Below are positions 10,947-22,533 of a stretch of 64,000 nt of DNA, in pieces (positions within the stretch are counted from its first letter, which is position 1; every line of letters begins with the position of its first letter). This DNA comes from Monodelphis domestica. Lineage: Eukaryota > Chordata > Mammalia > Didelphimorphia > Didelphidae. The stretch is from positions 17,817,383 to 17,881,382 of the forward strand of contig NC_077235.1 of NCBI RefSeq assembly GCF_027887165.1, in the 5' to 3' direction. Both the position numbers and the translations under genes were made by a program. A model generated the notes under the pieces. It had not been told where the DNA came from. It saw nothing but the letters and a program-made list of their open reading frames with translations, and did not search any database.

Positions 10947-11699
10947 AATTCTGGAAGGTAATTTGGAATATACCCAAAAGACTTTAAAAGACTGAATCCC
11001 CTTTGTTCCAGCAATACCAGTACTAAGTTTGTACCCCAAAGAGATAAAAAAATGTTTGTACAAAAATATTTATAGCCACACTCTTTGTGATGGCAAAAGA
11101 AATGAAAAAAGAATGGGTGTCAATTAATTGTGGAATGGCTGAAGAAATTCTGGTATATGATGGTGATGGAAAACTATTGTGCTATAAGGAATGATGAATT
11201 GCTTGTTTTCTATAAGAACTGGAAAGACCTCCAATGAACTGATGGGGAGTGAAAGGAGTGGAACCAAGAGGATATTGTACACAGTAACTGAAACACTGCG
11301 GGACAATCAGATGTAATTGACTTTGCTAATAGTAGCAATGCAATGATCTAGGACAATACCCAAGGGATTTATGAGAAAGAATGCTATCTATATCCAGAGA
11401 AAAAGCTGTGGGAGGAGAAATACAGAAGAAAAACATGCAATCTACCAGTTGTTTATGTGGGTATATGATTGGCGTTTTGGTTTTTAAAGATTACTCGATT
11501 ACAAAAATGAATAATATCAAAATAGATATTAAGTGATAATACAAGTATATAACCCAGTGGAATTGCTTGTCAACTCTGAGAAGGGGGAAAGAAGAGGGGA
11601 AAGAAAGAATATGAATCTTGTAACTGTGGAAAAAACCTTTAAAATTAATTAATAAATTTAAAAATTAAATAGAATCATTTTAACTTTTGATTAAAAAAA
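10947..11699 (+). mobile_element. 5'-truncated L1, sense 3' end
   Basis: The sequence matches the end of L1 ORF2 and the 3'UTR on the plus strand ('caaaaatatttatagccaca', 'ctgtgggaggagaaa') and ends in an A-rich tail at 11690-11699. The downstream flank 'aatgaagggattg' (11700-11712) repeats the word at 10720 and 10934. Reading frames are broken. Confidence 0.85.
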
Positions 11700-11712
11700 A
11701 ATGAAGGGATTG

Positions 11713-11772
11713 GCCAGTATCCAAAGAAAAGATAAAAAGATAAATATGTGTTGAAATATGTATATTTTAATA
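11713..11772 (+). repeat. Tandem array, short segment
   Basis: The text 'ccagtatccaaag...tgttgaaatatgtatatttt' continues the array unit that was broken by the SINE/L1 insertions at 10733-11699. It corresponds to the stretch that elsewhere reads 'aaagatgtattaaaatatg'. Confidence 0.5.
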
Positions 11773-11790
11773 CACATGTTCATCTTTTTT

Positions 11791-13089
11791 ATTTTAATTT
11801 TTTATTATTTAGTCAATTTAGAACATTATTCCTTGGTTATAAGAATCATATTCTTTCTCTCCCTGCCTTCCCCCACCCCTCCCGTAGCCAACTTGCAATT
11901 TCACTGGGTATCACATGTGTCCTTGATCAGAACCCATTTCTATGTTGTTAATTTTGCACTAGGATGTTCACCCAGAGTCTATATCCCTAATCATATCCCC
12001 CTTGACCCATGTAATCAAGCAGGTGTTTTTCATTGGTGTTCTCCACTCCCACAGTTTTCCCCCTGAATGTCGCTAGCATTCCCTTTCATAGATCCCTCTG
12101 GGTTGTTTGAGATCACTGCATTGCCACTAATGGAGAAATCCACTACATTCGATTGTACCACAATGTATCCATCTCTGTGTACAATATTCTTTTTCACTCT
12201 GCATCAATTCCTGGAGGTCATTCCAGTTCCCATGGAATCCTTCCAGTTTATTATTTCTTTGAGCACAATAGTATTCAATCACCAACATATACCACAATTT
12301 GTTCAGCCATTCCCCAATGGAACGGCATCCCCTCATTTTCCATTTTTTTTGCCACCACAAAGAGCGCAGCTATGAATATTTTTGTACAGGTCTTTTTCCT
12401 TATTATCTCATTGTGGTATAAACCCAGTAGGGCTATGGCTGGGTCAAAGGGCAGACAGTCTTTTAGTGCCCTTTGGCATACTTCCAAATTGCCCTCCAGA
12501 ATGGTTGGATCAATTCACAACTCCACCAGCAATGCATTAATGTCCCTACTTTACCACATTCACTCCAGCATTTACTTTAGGTTGCTGTCCATATTAGCCA
12601 ATCTGCTAGGTATAAGGTGATACCTCAGTGTTGTTTTGACTTGCATCTCTCTGATTATAAGAGATTTAGAACACTTTTTCATGTCCTTATTAATAGTTTT
12701 GATTTCTTTAACTGAAAATTTCCTGTTCATTTCCATTGCCCATTTATCATTTGGATAATGGCTTGATTTTTGTACAATTGATTTAACTCTTTATAAATTT
12801 GAGTAATTAGACCTTTGTCAGAGGTTTTTGTTATGAAGATTTTCCCCCTAATTTGTTACTTCCCTTCAAATTTTGGTTGCATTGGTTTTGTTTGTATAAA
12901 ACCTTTCTAATTTGACGTAATCAAAATTATTTTTTGTTTTGTGATTTTTTTCTAACTCTTGCTTGGTCTTAAGTCTTTCCTTTACCAAAGATCCGACATG
13001 TATACTATTCTGTGTTCACCTAATTTACTTATAGTTTCCTTCTTTATATTCAAATCATTCACCCATTCTGAGTTTATCTTGGTGTAAGG
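11791..13089 (-). mobile_element. 5'-truncated L1, antisense
   Basis: This 1.3-kb piece follows the 3' part of the full-length L1 (4021 to about 5340) block by block, including the C-rich tract and the Cys-motif region, with scattered stops and indels. The flanks 'cacatgttcatcttttt' (11773 on) and 'cacgtgtttatctttta' (13090 on) look like a decayed target-site duplication. Confidence 0.88.
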
Positions 13090-13106
13090 CACGTGTTTAT
13101 CTTTTA

Positions 13107-13356
13107 TTGGGCTTAGAATCAGTAAGGCTTATCTTCATGAGTTAAAATCTAGTATCAGACATCTGTTAGCTGTGTGATCCTGGAGAAGTTACTTAACCCA
13201 ATTTGCCTCATTTCCTCATCTATAAAAAGAGCAATGACAAATTGTTTCTTATCTATTAAATGAGGAAATGGCAAACCACTCTAGTATATTTGTCAAGAAA
13301 ATCCCTAAACAAGTTCATGAAGAGTTAGGACATGACTGAAGTGATTCGACAACAAA
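13107..13356 (+). mobile_element. Long CORE-SINE (MIR/MON-like), sense
   Basis: It has 'agctgtgtgatcctggagaa', then 'cctcatttcctcatctata', and a tail reading 'catgactgaagtgattcgac' then 'aacaa', typical of longer tRNA-derived marsupial CORE-SINEs. It sits directly beside the antisense L1 inside the tandem array. Confidence 0.7.
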
Positions 13357-16300
13357 AATCTATTGATCAGTGAAAGATCTACGTTTTAGGAAACACTGTC
13401 CATTGATTATCATACAGAAGGTTTACACTCAAATGTAACTAGGAAAAATATTCATTTTAATATGAAAGAATTTAAAAGTATCCATTTTCAATGTTAAATA
13501 TGTGTTAAATACATTTTGTTCTTTAAAAACATAAAAAGCACTGAACATAGAAACAATGAAGCATTGAGAAAGAGCTAACTGAGTTACCAGGGTTTTTGCA
13601 AAAGACTAGAAAAATCATAGGGTAATTTGATGATGATATGAGAGCCAAGGAAGAAATCCTTGAAGGACTTTCATTAATGGTCTTATTCTATAAAGAGGAA
13701 GAAAAGAGAAAAGAGGAAGACAGTAATTTGGCAAGATCTTGTGGAATTTCAAAGGAAATATGTCAGATCTTGAAAGTATTTAGATTTAAGAAAAAACATT
13801 TTCCATTGGTAAATGGAGTGAAGATTTAAATTTAAGCATATATATATAGAGAGATAATCTATAGCCATCTATTAATAATAAGAAGAAAAAGGGGAATAGT
13901 GGAAGGGCTCTAAGGGAACCAATTACCATTCTGATAAGGAACTACTGAAAAAAACACAGGTTATTCATTAATAATTTAAAGAAGGCGAATGAGGAAATCC
14001 CTGATTATCTTAAATTATTGGCTGAACTCTTTAAGTAGCAAAATCATAAAAAAGAAAAAATGTATTTAGCAAAAACTCATTGATATTCACAAGAAGCATT
14101 TATTGATATTGGACATATTTATATTCCAACAAACAATTTTCACTGGCTATTTTAGTGAAGGCTTATACCCCAATGTATGTAAATTAAATATACTGACTTT
14201 TGAATGAAAATAGTCAGTGCCCAATATACTATTAAAAAATGAAAATGTGTTAAACATATATTTGTACTTCAAAAAAGAAAAATATTTTAAAGACAAGTGA
14301 TAGTATTGAGCAATAAAAGAGCTAACATATATGGGACTCAATTAGTTTGTCATAGATGCCTTGAATATTGCTGGTGAATTGCTTAAATTTTTGGAAAAAT
14401 CAATGACAAATCCCTAACTATTTTGTACCACTGGATGAATGATATAAGCAGAATAAGGAGAGAAAAGAGCAATTAAAATAATTCCTGAAAGTTAAGAAGA
14501 AACTCTTATTAATCTAAGAAGCATAAATATTAAAGTGAACAATTTTCTACTGGCTAACATATTGAAGTTTTGTGTCTAAATATAAGTAAAAAAATGTACT
14601 GATTTTTGCATGAAGGGTTTGGACAATATATCTGTTTAAAACTGAAGAAGCAAAAAATGTTTTTACCTCAACAAAATCCTAAGTTGAGTACAAGAAGATA
14701 CACGTTTTAAGTAATTTCCCTCTTTATTGGCACTGATAAAAAAAAATCAGAGCTTAATTCATTAGTATTTTGAAGAGAGTCAAGAAAGGAATACCCACTG
14801 GACTTGTCTTACTGACTGAACTACATAAGTATCATAGGCAGAGAGAAGAGAAAGGAAACATTTTAGCAAGATCTGAGGGAAGTTAACAAGGAACCTAATT
14901 GTTCTTGGAAGCATTGAGATTTAGAAACAATTTTCCATGGCTATGATACTGAATATTCTAGTTTAACTTCCAGGAAAGACAAACTGCTAACATGTACAAA
15001 GGGACAAATTTACCTCCAATAAAATGTTTAAATATGAAAGAGACAAAATCATTAAGTTCTTCAATAAAATCATGAAGTTCTTCAATCAAATCAGAAGTAT
15101 TTTTTAAATAAAGAAAAAATATCACATAGTTGACTACCTGGTTGGAGAATCCATTATCTTGCTTTTTAATAATAATGAGAAAAATCACTGGTAATTAATA
15201 CTCTGGAGAGAAGTAACTAGGAAAATTCAAGAAAATTTATATTATTTTTATAGGTAGAGAAAAGAGGAAGAAAAGATATTAGTGAGATCTCATGGAAGTA
15301 GATTAAAAATACACACAGACACACACACACACACATAGTGATTTTGAGACAATCTAGATTCTAGAAAATGCTTTTCTCCTAGCTATCATAATGAAATTAT
15401 GTCATATTCATATTTAAATGCAAATACAGATACTTACAAATAAATTTGAAAGAATTGGCCCATTTTTAATATTAAGTTAAAAGATAAAGATGATTTTAAA
15501 GCATATTTATACTTCAAGAAAAAAATAATATTAATACATATAGAAAGAGTGAAATTTACTAGAATTGATGAGACTACTTGCCAAAATGACTAGCAAATCA
15601 CTGGTGAACAGAGTAGTATTTTTAAAAGAATCAAACGGGAAATGCCTAATGAATTAGTGTTCATTGCTGAATAATCGAAGCTGCTTTAGGAGATGAAAGA
15701 GAGAAAAAAGGAATTTAGCAAGATCTCCTGGAAGATGACATGAAAAAGTTATTGATCCTGGTAACATTTAAATTTCAGAGTACAATTTTCCACTGTTTCT
15801 CACATTAAAATTTCAAGTCTAGTTGGCAATATAGAAAACCCACCAAATTGAATATGAAAGTTTTGTTAGTTTTCAATAGAATGTAAAGATGTTTTAAATA
15901 TGTTTTGTATTCTTTTTTTTAAACCCTTACCTTCTGTCTTGGAGTCAATACTGTGTATTGGCTCCAAGGCAGAAGAGTGGTAAGGGCTAGGCAATGGGGG
16001 TTAAGTGACTTGCCCAGGGTCACACAACTGGGAAGTGACTTAGGCCAAATTTGAACCTAGGACCTCCCATCTCTAGGCCTGACTCTCAATCCACTGAGCC
16101 ACCCAGCTGGCCCCTATGTTTTGTTTTCTTAAAAAAAAAAAGGAAAATCATTTCTTAGAAAAAGAAAAAGTGGAGCATACTGGTAAAGCCATGTATTGTG
16201 GAGGAACTTATTTCTTTTCTTGTCAGGAATGAATGGAGAATTGCTAAAATCATTAGGGCTATTGTAAGAACTAGCCAAGAAATCCCATCCAAATTGTCTC

Positions 16301-17000
16301 AATTGATGAATTAAACATATAAGAAAGAAAAACAGAGAAAAGACAAATAATTTTAATATCTTATGGAAGGATATGTAATACTTACTGATCTTGAAGGCTT
16401 CTGGATTCTATGAAAAATGTCCATTGATTATCACTTCAATAATATGCATTAAGATAGGAGTAGAGAAAATGTGTCAAAATCTACAAGGAGATTTGTCCTT
16501 CAGAATAATAGGTAAGATGAAGATGTCTTAAAATATGATTAAATTTCAATGAATCAAATTTGTTTTTAAAAGAAAAAATAGAGCTGTGTATTTGAAGAGC
16601 TGAACATAAGATGAATCAGTTATTAAAATTCTTACGAAGAATGATTATAAATTCAATGCTGAATCTATCAGTAGTTTGGAGAGAGGCAACCTATACCATC
16701 AATAATTTTGTACTAATACCTGATAGATATAAGCAAAATAAGCATAGAAAAGGCTAAGAAAAGAACTCAGTAATATTTTGAAGGACAAAAATATTTAGTG
16801 AATTTCAAATCTAGAGATTTTATGAAATAATTTTCCATTGGCTGTCATAATTCAATGGAAGGAGGAAAAAATTACTAGTAGAAGGAAAATCAAGAGACAA
16901 TAGTGTTACGGAATTTTTAAAAAGTACCTAGGAAAATATGGCAGTCACCAGTACCAGAATTTACAGAGATTTTAAGGAAGATGAATAATAAAAAAGGCCA
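13357..17000 (+). repeat. Degenerate ~415-bp tandem array, right part
   Basis: Nine further units can be lined up by the anchor block near 13365, 13750, 14085, 14490, 14885, 15300, 15735, 16368 and 16785. With the SINE at 15913-16114 removed, the spacing is about 335-435 bp. Orientation is the same as in the left part. Well-kept examples of the anchor are 'gaacaattttctactggcta' near 14530 and 'ataattttccattggctgtc' near 16830. A short CA-repeat (about 15308-15336) has expanded inside one unit. The array fades out near 16,900-17,000. No ORF of note was found. Confidence 0.72.
15913..16114 (-). mobile_element. CORE-type SINE, antisense
   Basis: A well-preserved SINE read in reverse ('aaacccttaccttctgtctt' to 'cacccagctgg'). 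The flanks 'atatgttttgtattc' (15898-15912) and 'tatgttttgttttc' (16115-16128) form the target-site duplication. It interrupts a unit of the tandem array. Confidence 0.88.
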
Positions 17001-17645
17001 TTGGATATAGCAGTTAAATGATCACTGGATAGTCATGAAGAGACCAATTTTAGTTGAAAAGTAGAGGTCATAAGTATGATTTCGAGGAGATGAGAAGTGA
17101 ATAGATAACAAAGTTGAGACAATAAGTATAGGATTTTGACAGTGACAAGAGTTATTGGAAAAAATACCTTGAGGAAATGGAAGAATCAAGAGAATGGTTT
17201 GATATTTTGTATATGTCACATGCAACATACTACATAATAATATTTCAGTAAGATTCGTCAGAAGACATATGACCTAGTCAACTCATGATGAAGAATAACC
17301 TAATCCAAATCCCAACAATAATCAAATAATATAATTGTGTAATTCAGACTTGAGGGCAGATATATTACAGTCTCTTGAATTTGAATCATATGTACTCTAG
17401 CAAATGACAAAATCCACAAAGAAATGAGTGCAGGCTCCAGCAGTAATAATAACTGGCTTTTCATAAAGTCTAGCTAACCAAGCTCTAAGATGAAAGTTCT
17501 AGTTAAGAATCAGAAAGGAATGCCCAGGTATTTTTTCTGACAGAAACTGTTACATCCTTAATTTTCTAACATTTGTTAAAAGGACAAAGTTCTACAGCTC
17601 ATTGCTCTAAAGGGAAGATGAAAAAGAAAGCACTATGGCCACTTT
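17001..17645. other. Unassigned AT-rich stretch
   Basis: No gene, recognisable repeat or RNA gene was seen. The longest minus-strand frame (17022-17228) is short and has no supporting context. Confidence 0.4.
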
Positions 17646-17649
17646 TCTA

Positions 17650-18165
17650 GGTCGTATGTACATGCAACTCCAGTGGTGAGGTGGAGGTCAGTGCCTTGCT
17701 CTGGGGGAGGTATAGGGCAGAGTTGGCTAGAGTGAGAGAGATGAGAGCTCTGCTCTTCTTGGCTTTTTCTGTGAGTCTCTTCAGGATCTGCAGTTACTTA
17801 AGGCACTTCTGGCTTCCAGTTTCTAGGGAGAAAGTGCACCCTGCTGCTTACACGGTAGACCCTCCAAACCAGCACCTTTGCCGGCCCAGAAGTTCCTGCT
17901 GCCACTGGGGGCTCAGCGCTCTGGGTTGGGGGGGAGGGGTCCTGGGACCTTCCTTCTGCCTTCCCCTTAAACCCAAGTGTTCTCAGATTCTGGCTTTTGG
18001 GGGGCATACCTTTTGATTTAAGTCCAGAAGGAGGGTTCCCCGCCTCTGTCCTGTTGTTAAGTTTGAATTTCAGTCCCCTAGGAGCATTCAGTTTGTGATC
18101 AGTAAGGAAGGGTTTTCAGATGTCTGAACTTTTGCTGCTTCTAATCCGCCATCTTGCCTCTGCCT
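17650..18165 (-). mobile_element. Orphan L1 5'UTR
   Basis: It matches the 5'UTR at 53390-53888 closely ('ggggtcctgggaccttcctt', 'gagggttcccc', 'gccatctt') and more loosely the one at 9588-10339, all on the minus strand. No ORF1, ORF2 or 3'UTR of the same element is attached. To its left the sequence is unrelated, and no T-rich tail or target-site duplication was found. It is either a rearranged L1 or one cut by deletion. Confidence 0.7.
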
Positions 18166-18169
18166 CCAA

Positions 18170-18625
18170 GACAGCCCTCATTACAAAAGACACAGAATAC
18201 CACATTTCATTAGTTATAAACCACTGTATTAATTTTTGATTGAATTCAATTTTTCATATACCCCGTTAGAAAAGAGACATGCTTATCTAACAAACTAAAG
18301 GAAGGAAAAGTTAGATACCCTAGAGTGTCTTTTCTGCTACTTACCCTAATTTCTTTTAAAATTTTCTTCATGATACCTTCAGATCTCTATAGCAGACACC
18401 AGTGATAACAAATGTTTTCCAATTTCTGGCTTTTGATCCTTTTTAGTCCAAGCAATCTTATTTTATGATCACATTTTGTTTTGTATTCAATTCATTATTA
18501 TTAAAACTGTCAGTGACTTACTGATTGGATTGCAAGACCCAGTATAGGCTAAATTCAGTTCCACTATATTATGAACTAATTTGACAATAGCTGTAGGCAA
18601 AACCATGAGATAACTCAGAAACTGA
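18170..18625. other. Unassigned stretch
   Basis: AT-rich sequence with no recognisable gene or repeat. The minus-strand frame at 18487-18693 is short and runs into the start of the L1, so it is not considered real. Confidence 0.35.
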
Positions 18626-19329
18626 CAAGAAGCAGAGATGAGATAGTGGAGTAAATGCAGGGATTGTCTAGGCTCTCCCAAATTCCCCTCCAAGCAATTT
18701 AATTTAAAATAATGCCTTAAAATAAATTCTGGAGCAGCAGAACTAGCAAAAAGATAGGGTGAAACTATTTTATATTCAAAGACAACTTAGAAGGTCTACA
18801 GGAAAGGTCTGTCTCACTGGGATGAGAGTGGAGAATAGTCACATACAAGTTATACCACAGCAAACCAGCATGTACCTTAGGGCAAGTGAATGAGCAGCTA
18901 CAGTTTCTGGAGTATTCAGGTCATAGAAAGTAAGAAGGCTGGACAACTGGACAGAAAGAGACTACTGGGGATACTATCTTAGCACAGGGTACAAGATTCT
19001 GTTGCACTGCCCATAGGGGGTTTTTGTTACAGGTCTGGGTCCACAGTCCCAGAGTGGGAAGAAGCACTAGCATACTAGAGCCTGTGGTCACAAGGGAAAG
19101 TATACCCTGGTCATAGTTCCAGAGTAGAAAAGCTTGTGGTCACTCATATATCAGAAGAGCCTTGACTACACTTCTCCTTAGATCATACCACCTTGGAAGA
19201 ACTGAAAACTTACAGGTCTCTAGAACTAGGTCTACAAACTACAGTATAGAAACCCTGAAGCTTAGGACAGGGCCTCTTCTACCCCAAGATCAGAGCTCAA
19301 CTTTAACATAAAGTAAAAAGTCAATAAAA

Positions 19330-20519
19330 AGACTGGGTAAGGTTACTATGGTGACAGAGAAGATCAAAATACAAGCTCAAAAGAGGACAATAATGTCAAA
19401 AGAGCTACATGTGAAGCCTCAAAAATGTATACTGGTATCAGGCCTAAAAATAATTTATTGAAGAGCTGAAAAAGGATTTTTAAATCAAATAAGTAGAAGA
19501 AAATTGTGTAGAGAGAGTGATGCAAGAGAATAATAAAAAATGGCAAAATAAATACAAAAAATGGAAAAAGATGTACAGAATATACTAAAGAAAACAATAT
19601 AAAGTAGAATTGGTCAAAAGTAAAAAAAAAGTACAAAAATTCACTGAAGAAAAGAATCCTTAAAAATTAGAATTAGAAAAGTGGAAGCTAATGACTCAAT
19701 GAGAAATAAAAAAATAAAAATAAAACAAAACTTAAAAAATAGAAGAAAACCTAAATATTCTATTAGAAAAATAATTGGAAAATAGAGGAAAGGTAATTTT
19801 TTTTAAACCCTTACCTTCCGTCTTGGAGTCAATACTGTGTATTGGCTTCAAGGCAGAAGAGTGGTAAGGGCTAGGCAATGGGGGTCAAGTGACTTGCCCA
19901 GGATCACACAGCTGGGAAGTGTCTGAGGTCAGATTTGAACCTAGGACCTCCCATCTCTAGGTCTGACTCTCAATCCACTAAACTACCCAGCTGCCCCCGA
20001 GGAAAGGTAATTTAAGAATTATTGGACTACCTGAAGACTATGATCAAGAAAAGAGCCTAAACATCATCATTCAAGAAATTATTAAGGAAAACTACCCTAA
20101 TCTTCTAGAACCAGAGGGTAAGAAAATTTTTGAAAGAATCCCTTGATCACCTTCTCAAAGAGATCCCTAAGTGAAAGCTACCGGAAATATTACAGCTATA
20201 ATCCAGGGCTCTCAGGCCAAGGGGAAAATACAGCAAGGAACCAGAAAAAACAATTCAAATAACATAGAGCCACAGTCAGAATAACAAACCATTTAGCATA
20301 TTCTCCATTAAAGGATTGGATGGCATGGAATATGATATTCTGGAAGGCAAAGAAGCTAGGATTACAACCAAGAATTTCTACCCAGTGAAACCGAAAATAA
20401 TCCTTCAGGGAGAAAAAATAATATTTAATGAAATAAAAAACTTTCAAGTATTCCTGATGAAAAGACCAGAGGCAAATAGAAAATCTGATTTTCAAACACA
20501 AGACACAAGAAAGGCATAA
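19330..20519 (+). pseudogene. L1 ORF1 relic
   Basis: Broken reading frames align with the intact ORF1: a coiled-coil part around 19500-19740, then after the nested SINE a block encoding RIIGLPED-like residues. A last open segment (20316-20519) includes 'FNEIKNFQVFLMKRPE', comparable with FNKIKDFQLFAKKRPE in the intact protein. Several stops and frameshifts show it is dead. Confidence 0.75.
19800..19998 (-). mobile_element. CORE-type SINE, antisense, nested in L1
   Basis: A well-kept SINE flanked by an exact 15-base target-site duplication, 'gaggaaaggtaattt', at 19785-19799 and 19999-20013. It splits the ORF1 relic of the surrounding L1, so it is younger than that L1. Confidence 0.93.
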
Positions 20520-22323
20520 AAAGGGAAAAGGGAAAAAGAGTACAAGTAAGGGGCTGGAACAGAATCTATTATTCTTCAGCTGTTAAAAAAAAGCAGGTGT
20601 AGCAATCATATCAGACAAAGGAAAATAAAAATAGATCTAATTTAAATAATCATTTATTTATATGTCAACTACATTTTGCTAAAAAGTACAATAGATCAAA
20701 ATAATCAGTACTAAAAACATATACACCAAATGGTGAAGAATCCAAAATTTTAAATGAAAATTGAAATGAGCTACAGGTAGAAATAGTAAAATGATAGTAG
20801 TGGGGGACCTCAACTTTTCTTTCTCAGAACTAGATAAATCTAATTAAAAATAAACAAGAATGGAATTAAGGAGGTGAATTGCAATTTTAGAGATGCTAGA
20901 CCTTTGGAGAAAAGTGAATGGGAATAGAAAGGAATATCTTTGCCAAGTGGTGTACATGGAACCTTCAAACCTTTATGACACAAATATGATTTTGATACCT
21001 AACCCAGTGAATAAAAATAGAGAAAGAATATAATAGACCAATTTCCCTAGTGAATATTGATGCAAAAAATTTAAATAAAATATTAGCAAGGGGATTAAAG
21101 CAATATATCACAAAAGTCATACACTATGACAAGGTGAGATTTATGCCAGGAATACAGGGCTGGTTCAATATTAGGAAAACAATCTGAATACTTGACCATA
21201 ACAATAACAAAACCAAAAAATTATATGTTTACATCAAGAGATGTAGAAAAAAAACTTTTGATAAAGTATAACACTCATTCCTACTAAAGATATTAGAAAG
21301 CATGGAAATAAATGGAGCTTTCCTTGAAATGAGAAGTTGTATCTATCTAAAATGATCTGCCAGCTTTATTTTTAACTGGAATAAGTTAGAAGTCTACCCA
21401 AATAAGATCAGGGGTGAAGCAAGGATATTAATTATCACCACTATTATTCAATATTTTACTAGAAATGCTAGTTATAGCAATGAGAGAAGAAAAAGGAATT
21501 GAAGGAATAAGCAACGAGGAAAAAAAACTATCACTCTTTAGATAATATGATGGCATACTTGGGGAATTCTAGAGAATCAAATAAAAAACTTGTTGAAATA
21601 ATCAACAACTATAGCAAAATTGAAGTATATAAAATAAATTCACATAAACCATTAGCATTTTTATATATTACCAACAAAGCTCAGTAGCAAGAGACAGAAA
21701 GAGAAATTCCATTTAAAATAAGTAGAAACAAAACAAAACAGTTAGAATTCTACCTACTAAGAAAAACTCGGGAACTATACGAACACAATTTAAAAACATT
21801 TTTCATACAAAGTCAAATCTGAACAATTGGAAAAATAACAAATGTTTTATTGCTGAACCAATGTAATAAAAATGACAATCTACCTAAGTTTATTTATTCA
21901 GTGTCATGCCAATGAAACTATTAAAAATTTATTTGTAGAACTAGAAAAATAATTAAAAATTCATCTGGAAGTATAAGAGATCAAGAATATTTAGGGGATT
22001 AATTAGAAAAATACTAAGGAAAGTAGTCTAGTAGTACCACATCTCAAACTGTATTATAAATTAGTAATCATCAGAAGAATCTAGTACTAGCTAAGAAATA
22101 AAGTAATGGAACAGTGTAATATATTGGGTACCTAATACACATTATGTAATGTCCATATTAATCTAGTGTTTGGTGATTGCAAAGATCATAGCTTTTGAGA
22201 CAAAAACTCACTATATAACAAAAACTGTTGGGAAACTGTAAAACAGTTTGGCATTATCTAGATAGAGAACAACATCTCTCACTATATGCTAAGATAAGAT
22301 CCAAATGGGTACATGGTTTAGAC

Positions 22324-22533
22324 TCATGTTGGTGAGCCTATGGCACACCTGTTAGAGGGAGCTCCTCTCCCTCTCCACCATGCCTGAGGCCATTTCTCAT
22401 ATCACCCATCCCTCTGCCCAGCAACCAGTGGTAGCACTTCATCTTTCTCTTGTCTGGGATAAGGCTGGGGGCTCACATGGAGCATGCGGGTTGCAGTTTG
22501 AGCACTTGGTCACTAAAAAGTTTGCCATCATTA
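22324..22533. mobile_element. hAT-type MITE (210 bp) nested in L1
   Basis: The insertion starts 'tcatgttggtgagcctatgg' and ends 'aaaaagtttgccatcattaa', whose ends are imperfect inverted repeats of each other. It is bracketed by 8-base copies 'gtttagac' (22316-22323) and 'atttagac' (22534-22541), the duplication length typical of hAT transposons. Its GC-rich interior contrasts with the AT-rich L1 around it. It has no transposase frame, so it is non-autonomous. Confidence 0.65.

Noticed and set aside
17681..18016. 111-codon plus-strand frame
   Set aside because: It is antisense to the orphan L1 5'UTR and explained by its base composition.
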